A stretch of 15,226 nt of DNA from Actinidia chinensis (Eukaryota; Streptophyta; Magnoliopsida; Ericales; Actinidiaceae), in assembly GCA_009663005.1 (NCBI GenBank), contig VIGQ01000805.1, forward strand, positions 85,001-100,226, written 5' to 3'. The notes below the pieces were generated by a model. The model was given only the letters and a program-made list of their open reading frames with translations. It made no database searches and was not told where the DNA came from. Shown here in pieces: positions 9,852 to 15,226 of the stretch. Within the stretch, counting starts at the first letter, position 1. Every line of letters begins with the position of its first letter. The translations under genes were made by a program, and so were the position numbers.

Positions 9852-10260
9852 GGGGTCGTTTGCTACGAATTTGAAAGGATAACTTTTCTCTTTGGATAAT
9901 TTTTTTCCTACGGTGTTTGCTGAGGATATGAGGCGGATAATTCTATGCCACGGAGGTGTGATAAGGCGGATAATTTTTGGCGACTTAGACCTAACTAAAA
10001 GTTATCTGGGAAAAGGGAGAATAGGGGATAAGAAAAAAAAATATATAAAAAAAAAGAAAATGTATAATTTTTTTAGTAATATTAGAAAAATAAAAAAATA
10101 TCTTTTTTAATATAGAAAAATCTTATATTTTTATTTCTCTCTATATATTTCTTCCTTCTCCTCCACACTTATTCATCAATTCTAAAAAGTATCCAAACAA
10201 AGTTTTAAAAAATTTCTCCCTCTAAACGTTATCCCTCTCCCATATCCTCCGGCCCAAACC
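9852..10260. mobile_element. Candidate MITE-like block
   Basis: A 409-bp block begins GGGGTCGTTTGC and ends GGCCCAAACC, weakly inverted ends of the GGGnCGTTTGG kind common in plant MITEs. The motif GGATAATT occurs three times at its left side (9894, 9935 and 9968). A GGGAGA..GGGGATAA segment (10014-10032) is roughly mirrored by TTATCCCTCTCC (10229-10240). The centre is extremely AT-rich. No clean target duplication was found, so the boundaries are uncertain. It ends about 220 bp upstream of the CYP89A start. Confidence 0.35.
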
Positions 10261-10330
10261 ACAAGAACCCTAAGCCCACAATGGATTATGTGATGATAAA
10301 TAAACTGAGGGAGCCATTAGTGGCCATTCG

Positions 10331-10350
10331 CACGTGAGACTATATATTAC
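10331..10350 (+). promoter_or_regulatory. G-box and TATA box of the CYP89A gene
   Basis: CACGTG (10331-10336), the G-box core bound by plant bHLH and bZIP factors, is followed within 5 bp by a TATA-like CTATATATTA. They lie about 135 bp before the proposed ATG at 10482, a normal plant promoter distance. The motifs are seen directly; use as a promoter is inferred. Confidence 0.45.
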
Positions 10351-10481
10351 TACACGGAGACATGTTAAATTTGCTAATTTGAAATAAACGTGATTCGACC
10401 ATACCTTATTCAAACAGTTACAAGAATTGTGCACGCATCAAATTGGAACCACACAGCAAAGGCTGAGAGAAGAGAGGGGAG

Positions 10482-12065
10482 ATGGAGACTTGGTTCATCA
10501 TAATGATTCCCTGTGTATAACCGGCTCTGTTGAAGTCCCAATCGGGCGGATCATCTTCTCTAGTGAGAGAAGCAGAAGCTTGCCCCCGGAACCATAACCT
10601 TTACGGTGACGGAAAATTCCTATGCTGCGCAAGTCTACTCTCGGAGCTGGAACCCGTCCTCCGGAATTTACGGAATAAGTACGGGCCCATTCAATCAATC
10701 TCGCTAGCGGTCTCGTCCTGCTATATTCGTGGCCAGCCACAAGGTAGCCCACCATGCGATGTGTCGACCAGCAACCAGAACATAATCAGTTCAGCCACAT
10801 ACGGCCAACCTGGCGCCCACTACGGCAAACCTCACCTCTGAGATCCTCCACCCTTCGGTCAACATCGTTACTCAGGCGCCGACGCTGGGGCTGGGCATCC
10901 TCATCACCTCTAGTCGTCGAACTCTACCAGCGCACAGTAGGGGTAGGCGTAGGGGTGAGGGTCGTGGATTCATTTCCAGTACGCTATGTTTGTTTGTGGT
11001 GCTCATGTTGTTTTTGGGATCGGTTGCAAGAGAAGCAAATCAAAAAATCGAGGCGGTTCAGCGCCAAGTGATGGATGAGTTTTCAGCCGCTTCAACACAT
11101 CAATTTTTGTCCCAGTAAGTAGATTGTGTTCGAAACCGCTGGAAGGAGTGACCTGAGCTGCGCAAGAATCAAGCGAAAGTGTTGATCCCCCTCATCAGAT
11201 CCGATGGAACTCGTCAAAAAACAGACAACAGCGCAGCAGCAGCAGCAGGGGGAAACAGGAGGAATCCTGATCAAAGTCAAAGAAAAATTAGAAGATGTGT
11301 GGCATACGTGGACACTTGGGGATTTGGAGCTTCCAGATGAGAGGAGAAAGCTTGAGGGACCGGGGAGATGGGTCCTTGCCCGAGTTCTGAGTGCGGGCAC
11401 CGGACACAACTTCAACGGCTTGCATGGATCATGGGCGAACCTGTCAAGTACCCTGCTGTTCAAGCAAGCTTCCCAGAACTTAATGAGTTTATGGGGCCAC
11501 CCCAATTCACCGAGAAACCAATTCGGAGGTGGAGAAGAGTCATTGGGGTTGATGTGATAGAGGAGGGGATTGAAGAGGATGGTGTACTAAAAGCGGTGGT
11601 TTGGAAGGGATAAGCGTCATCATAAGGTGCACTGTGGTGCATCACTCTGTGACAGGGAGGTGGAGTTGGATGGGTACCTGATTCCCAAGGATGCAACGAT
11701 ACGTCATGGTGTGTCCGAAATGGGATTGGGATCCGAAGGTTTGGGATCATCCCAGGAATTCAACCCCGACAGATTCCTCCAAGGGCAAGGGTCGACTTTG
11801 GACATGGACATAACAGGGAGCCGAGAGATCAAGATGATGCCGTTTGGGGCCGGCAGTGAAGGATATGTCAGGATTTAATTTGGTCGCTTCACTTGGAGGT
11901 ATTTGTCGCTTAATTTGAATTTGAGCTACTTGTCAATGGATCCTGAACCTGCCCATGATTACCGTGGATTCTTTCTGAAAAAGGAAGAGTTCACTGTCAG
12001 CATGAAAAAAACCCTGCAAGCCACATCCATCCCTCGGACAATCCCACTGCTCGTCCTCTTCCTAA
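10482..12065 (+). pseudogene. CYP89A: CYP89A-type cytochrome P450, near full length, frame-broken
   Basis: Haem-thiolate monooxygenase of the CYP89A subfamily, normally anchored in the ER by an N-terminal helix; Arabidopsis CYP89A9 acts in chlorophyll breakdown, but the substrate here is unknown. It starts METWFII, typical of the subfamily. Then, over all three frames: LPP(G), ITF, GKFL, SELEPVLRNL, KYGPI, VASHKVAHHA, YGPTWR, SEILHPS, EKQIK, IEAVQRQV, VLIPLIRS, DLELPDERRKLE and the I-helix LSAGT..TTST (near 11387-11415, one extra G). WIM, VKYPAVQ and LKAVVWKG follow (ExxR Glu read as Lys), then EVELDGYLIPKDATI, EFNPDRFL (PERF region), MDITGSREIKMMPFGAG and the haem loop. There the Cys codon TGT survives at 11866-11868 in a shifted frame. 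C-terminal EEFTV.MK.(P)LQA closes it. About 1.58 kb without introns matches the usual 510 residues. The first in-frame stop comes after 12 codons. About 20 bp seem lost before the ADRP-like segment. Real decay or assembly indels could explain this. Confidence 0.85.
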
Positions 12066-12082
12066 TCCCCTTCCACAAACTC

Positions 12083-12088
12083 AATAAA
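12083..12088 (+). terminator. Candidate polyadenylation signal of CYP89A
   Basis: AATAAA lies about 20-40 bp after the expected C-terminus of the P450, followed by T-rich sequence. Position and motif fit a plant near-upstream element; nothing else supports it. Confidence 0.35.
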
Positions 12089-12681
12089 CATTCCAACTCG
12101 ATATTCGTGTCATCCTCTTTTCTCATAACCGGGAATGGTATTGATTATTTGTAGTTGTGGCATCCCAATCGCCTTGTGTTACTAGAATAGAGTATGTGAT
12201 TATATATGTATGGTAGTTTGTTCCCCTTACTCGTGCTTTTCAACCAAGTACTTTTATCTGGACTGTAATGACCGTGCAGGACCATACGCAAAAAAAAAAA
12301 AAAAAATCTTAAAGGATAAAATGAGATCCCCAAATACGTCGTTTGGCAAAGAGAGGTAAGAAATAGGTAAGGAAGAACCATTGGATTTGTTACTTTTTTT
12401 TAAGCTGGCTTCAAGGCAGGTGACATCAGGGGAAGCCATGGGGCTCACAATCTTGGGTTTCAGATCTATCAAAAGTGTTTGATACTTGCATGAATATGAT
12501 CGAATTAGGGTGGTGTTGAATTCTTCCTTTCTAATTGGGCCTTTTCTTTCATACTGAAAGATGACAAAAGGCATTTCCTAACAAAGTTGAAACTTGAAAT
12601 CAGTTAAATTATGCTAAAAAAAAGTGAAACCATAATATAAGCACACCTAGGTTGTGCAATCTCAACCAGAATTTGCTTGGT
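12089..12681. other. Spacer downstream of CYP89A
   Basis: Contains an A-run of about 17 near 12290-12306. Minus-strand open frames of 78 and 106 codons (12145-12574) have no recognised motif. No gene is called. Confidence 0.5.
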
Positions 12682-12801
12682 GCCCCGTTACTCTGTCTTA
12701 CGGCTATCAAATTACCATTACCCAATTTCACTATATCAGTAGCCAAGTTACTCTGCCGACGGCAACAAAAGACCCATTACCCATTTTCAGTATCATCAGT
12801 A
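12682..12801 (+). repeat. Two-copy 60-bp tandem duplication
   Basis: Copies 12682-12741 and 12742-12801 have exactly the same 60-bp length. Both read GCC--GTTACTCTG, then an ACGGC core, -CAA- and ATTACCCA-TTTCA, and end ATCAGTA. Because 60 is a multiple of three, the plus-strand open frame 12654-12974 contains two related 20-residue units. No known protein repeat is recognised, so coding status is doubtful. Confidence 0.65.
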
Positions 12802-12952
12802 TCAACCACAATCAAAAGTGCCAAATCAGCCCTCAACCTCAAAACATGACAAACCTGGACCCACACTTGGAAAACTTAAATCTCAACCAAATATTAGCCC
12901 GTTTGAAAAGAAAGTTCTTCCAAATTACAAAAATCCATACTTGTGGTTCTTT

Positions 12953-13036
12953 TTACTCATCAATTCCTTTATAGACGTCAGGTTCCTTGATCACCAAAGC
13001 CTTGTCATAAAACAGGTTCAAAAAGCTTGTCCCCAT
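12953..13036 (-). CDS. Speculative 27-residue minus-strand ORF after a candidate 3' splice site
   Basis: Translates as MGTSFLNLFYDKALVIKEPD followed by VYKGIDE and a TAA stop. Four bases before the ATG lies a good 3' splice site (TTTTCTCTGTGTAG, ending at 13041). If a minus-strand gene starts in the GC-rich island near 14600, this could be its second exon. An alternative donor, GATGA|GTAAAAAG, would let the exon continue instead of stopping. I recognise no family. Length and context alone do not prove a gene. Confidence 0.2.
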   Translation of the reverse strand: MGTSFLNLFYDKALVIKEPDVYKGIDE

Positions 13037-13806
13037 ACAACTACACAGAGAAAATTGAAACAAATAGTATACTTTAACATATACCCCAACCAGATCTGTT
13101 AGAAATCATGCAACAACCACATAACTGAACTCAGAGTTATTATAAGTTTTATCAAAAAAAGCTGGCCCTACCCCTACCCCTACCCCTCCCTACCAAGAGA
13201 GGAGCGAGAGAGCATAAACAGTTTTAAGGAACACATGATAGATACCAGAACTAAACCCCATCGAAAAGTATCAAGTAAAATTGGTTAGAATCCGCACTTT
13301 CAAATTTTTACAGTACATGACTATCACAGAAGAGTTTGCAAATTTTCCGTGGAAAAGGAAAACAAAATAGACTAATTAAGGATCACTAGGTTACATCTCA
13401 ATAAGTATCACTGGATTACATCTCCAAATAATTGTATGAAAAGTAGCCCAAAAAAAACTTGACTTCTGAGAAATCTTTCAATCATGAACACGTGGCATAT
13501 TAATCAACGCCATTGTCCACCCCAAAACTTGATTATCTTCACAGTCGTTGTCTAAAGATATGGCATGAGGAGGAGGCAAATTAATCATGAATATATTATT
13601 TTTTGAGAACATGAAAAAGAAAAAAATGAAAAGTTTGAACCCAGGTCTCAGTACATACGCCACCGCGCGCACACATTTCGTATCAGCTGCGCACACATAA
13701 AAAAAACAAGAAATAAGATGATATCAAACAACATAATATATAAAATTTCAATTTTTCCTTCCTTTTCCTCTTTTTCACTCGATTTTCTCACCAACTAAAC
13801 AAAGGA
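13037..13806. other. Spacer or intron of a putative minus-strand gene
   Basis: Apart from the G-quadruplex motif at 13164-13194, this AT-rich stretch shows no coding remnant. A GTTTGAACCCAGGTCTC segment (13633-13649) resembles a tRNA/SINE B-box. A minus-strand open frame of 72 codons (13478-13696) has no recognisable motif. Confidence 0.4.
13164..13194 (-). other. G-quadruplex motif
   Basis: The minus strand has three GGGG tracts and GGG tracts separated by TA or A, a run of (GGGGTA) units. This satisfies the canonical pattern of four G-runs with 1-2 base loops. It also resembles a degenerate telomere-like repeat, but the unit is six bases (GGGGTA) rather than TTTAGGG. Confidence 0.7.
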
Positions 13807-14348
13807 ACCACAGTAATAACAAATAAGCACAGAAAACCCAGAAAATCAAAATATCCAGAAGCAGTTTAGATTTGGTCATTTGATTATCTTGCCATTAAAC
13901 CACACGGAATCAAATAAGATCATAAAACACATAAAATCAAAATACCAAAAATAATTTAGGCTTTTCTTACATTACCTGCCATTGAGATTCAGGGAATCAA
14001 ACAGGTAATAAAACACAGAAAATCTAAATACCCATAAATAATTTAGGCTTTCGTTTACATTGTCCTTGCCATTAAGAACGTGGAATCCAAATAATCACAT
14101 TAAACACAGAACATCAAATACCAGAATAATTTAGGCTTTTCTTTCATTACCTTGCATTTAAGACACATGAAATCAAATAAACCACAGAAAACACAGAAAA
14201 TCAAATACCTAGAAACATTTAGGTTTTTAATTTTCATTAACTTGCCATTAAGCCACATGTAATCAAAAAAACACAGAAAACACAAAAATAAAACACCCAG
14301 AAACAATATAGTTTTTAATTTCAATTCACCCTGTCATTTTAGCACATG
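13807..14348. repeat. Tandem array of six about 88-bp units
   Basis: Units at about 13807-13906 (partly diverged), 13907-13993, 13994-14082, 14083-14169, 14170-14259 and 14260-14348, that is 87, 89, 87, 90 and 89 bp after the first. Each carries, in order, AATCAAATA, AAACACAGAAAATC, AAATACCCAGAAA, TTTAGG-TTTT, TTGCCATTAAG and CACATG. Unit-to-unit similarity is high but indel-rich. The array ends abruptly at 14348, where the base composition switches to GC-rich. On the minus strand the units are T-rich, with TTTGATTTC and TTTTCTGTG motifs, as in many plant first introns. Confidence 0.8.
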
Positions 14349-14349
14349 C

Positions 14350-14660
14350 GATCCTGATCCAAATCTAGGAGTAACAGCAACAGAGGTGGGTGGTGTCTTG
14401 CGGCGCCTAGTGTCTGATCTGCTCAAAATTGCGACTCCGTGGGTGAGTCCTCGTCGGCCTACTGCGGTCGACGTCGAACGACATCGGGTATGAACCTAGC
14501 CGTCGGAGCCGATTTTAGAGAGAGCGTGAGGAAAGAGAAAAGCGGAATTGGGGAAGGAGACTTGGGAGGCGAGAGAGTTAGAAGAGAGAGAAGGAGAGAG
14601 TTAGGGGCTGTGGATTGATAGAAGGGGCGTGTGACTGAGAGTGGACCGCGTGAGAGAGAT
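14350..14660 (-). promoter_or_regulatory. Putative 5' leader of a minus-strand gene
   Basis: A roughly 300-bp GC-rich, CpG-containing island sits in AT-rich surroundings. Read on the minus strand, 14640-14520 is strongly CT-rich (CTCTCTCC, CTTCTCTCTCTTC), the pyrimidine-rich pattern of plant transcription starts. It is preceded by TTTTATTTTAG as a possible TATA substitute near 14690. A short ATG frame (MSFDVDRSRP..., from 14484) runs 23 codons to a stop. I cannot identify a protein. The leader would run into the tandem-repeat array as a first intron. An expressed leader is inferred, not shown. Confidence 0.35.
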
Positions 14661-15226
14661 GAGAAGGAAATTAATCTTGCCGTTTGCTAAAATAAAATCA
14701 TCTCAGCCCTCGATCAGAAAGTACTATTTTTTGGGCGAAAAAAATAATTTAAGATGAAATTTGACCGTTTGAATTAACTCAAATTATTTCAGCTATAAAT
14801 CGAGAGTAGATTTTAAAATTTAACTGTAGTTTGATTTATAATATGACTATTAATTGTCCGTACCCACGGACACTACGCAAAATAAATAAATACAAAATTT
14901 CATTATTTTTGATGATTTTCATCACAGAAAGAACATAAATAAATAAAAAATAATTACAGATAAGGTAACTCTCGTAACTTTTCTCAAAAAACTAACTAAT
15001 TTAATCAAAACTAATATAAGAGAACTGTTTTTTTCAAAACCCCTTTATTTTTTTTTTCTTTTAATACCCCTTGAATTCTTGTTTTTTTTTTTAATTTCCC
15101 TTTCATCAAATTTTTATATAAAACAATTATATAAAATTTCTAACTTTTTTTACTCCCACTTATATTTTTTTTATAAAAGAAAAAAAATATGAAATCAAAA
15201 TTTTGATGGAATTCATAAGAAATACT
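14661..15226. other. AT-rich spacer, no gene seen
   Basis: AT-rich with long T and A runs. It holds a perfect hairpin at 14855-14872 (TGTCCGT, loop ACCC, ACGGACA). No coding remnant is recognised. Confidence 0.55.

Noticed and set aside
9892..10110. 72-codon Lys-rich frame
   Set aside because: Low-complexity translation of AT-rich repeat-like DNA.
11092..11505. Minus-strand 137-codon open frame
   Set aside because: It lies opposite the CYP89A coding region, whose plus-strand peptides (DLELPDERRKL, SAGT) are clearly the real signal.
13164..13194. Interstitial telomere repeat
   Set aside because: The unit is GGGGTA, not the plant TTTAGGG, and only about four units are present.
13633..13649. 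GTTTGAACCCAGGTCTC as a tRNA or SINE B-box
   Set aside because: No A-box at the right spacing, no cloverleaf and no target duplication; the B-box match alone is too weak.
14100..14324. Minus-strand 74-codon frame with repeated FLCFF-like residues
   Set aside because: It is a translation of the 88-bp tandem repeat, whose unit lengths (87-90 bp) do not preserve frame throughout.
1..15226. Organellar insertion, CRISPR array, phage or defence system
   Set aside because: No plastid or mitochondrial gene sequence, no regular direct repeats with unique spacers, and no phage or defence proteins were seen.

Overview
This is nuclear DNA of a flowering plant. It has long AT-rich spacers full of homopolymer tracts, GT-AG introns, MITE-like and LINE-like debris, and remnants of two plant genes. 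The species cannot be named from the sequence. No bacterial, organellar or viral gene set is present, and I found no tRNA, rRNA or CRISPR array.

Layout, left to right. (1) 1-1270: AT-rich spacer with one possible Tourist-type MITE (677-907). (2) 1270-7669: a plus-strand gene for the mitochondrial small-subunit ribosomal protein uS5 (Arabidopsis At1g64880 type). It has eight recognisable exon blocks and mostly intact splice junctions, but more than a dozen single- or few-base indels break the reading frame. Its 2.9-kb fourth intron carries an antisense, 5'-truncated LINE reverse-transcriptase fragment (about 4430-5345). (3) 7670-9850: spacer with a G11 run, a CCA microsatellite and a diverged tandem duplication that holds a 24-C run. 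(4) 9852-10260: AT-rich MITE-like block. (5) 10482 to about 12065: a plus-strand, intronless cytochrome P450 of the CYP89A subfamily, close to full length but split over all three frames. (6) 12090-14350: spacer with a 60-bp tandem duplication, a G-quadruplex motif and six copies of an 88-bp tandem repeat. (7) 14350-14660: a GC-rich island that reads on the minus strand like a CT-rich plant 5' leader. (8) 14660-15226: AT-rich spacer.

The two genes are functionally unrelated: one serves mitochondrial translation, the other is an ER-bound monooxygenase. The main feature they share is their damage. Long stretches of both translate perfectly if single bases are added or removed, and indels look about as common as substitutions. 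Either both are pseudogenes, or the assembly carries uncorrected long-read errors over intact genes. The sequence alone cannot settle this, and it is the most important caution about the window. I did not find a convincing new biological system.
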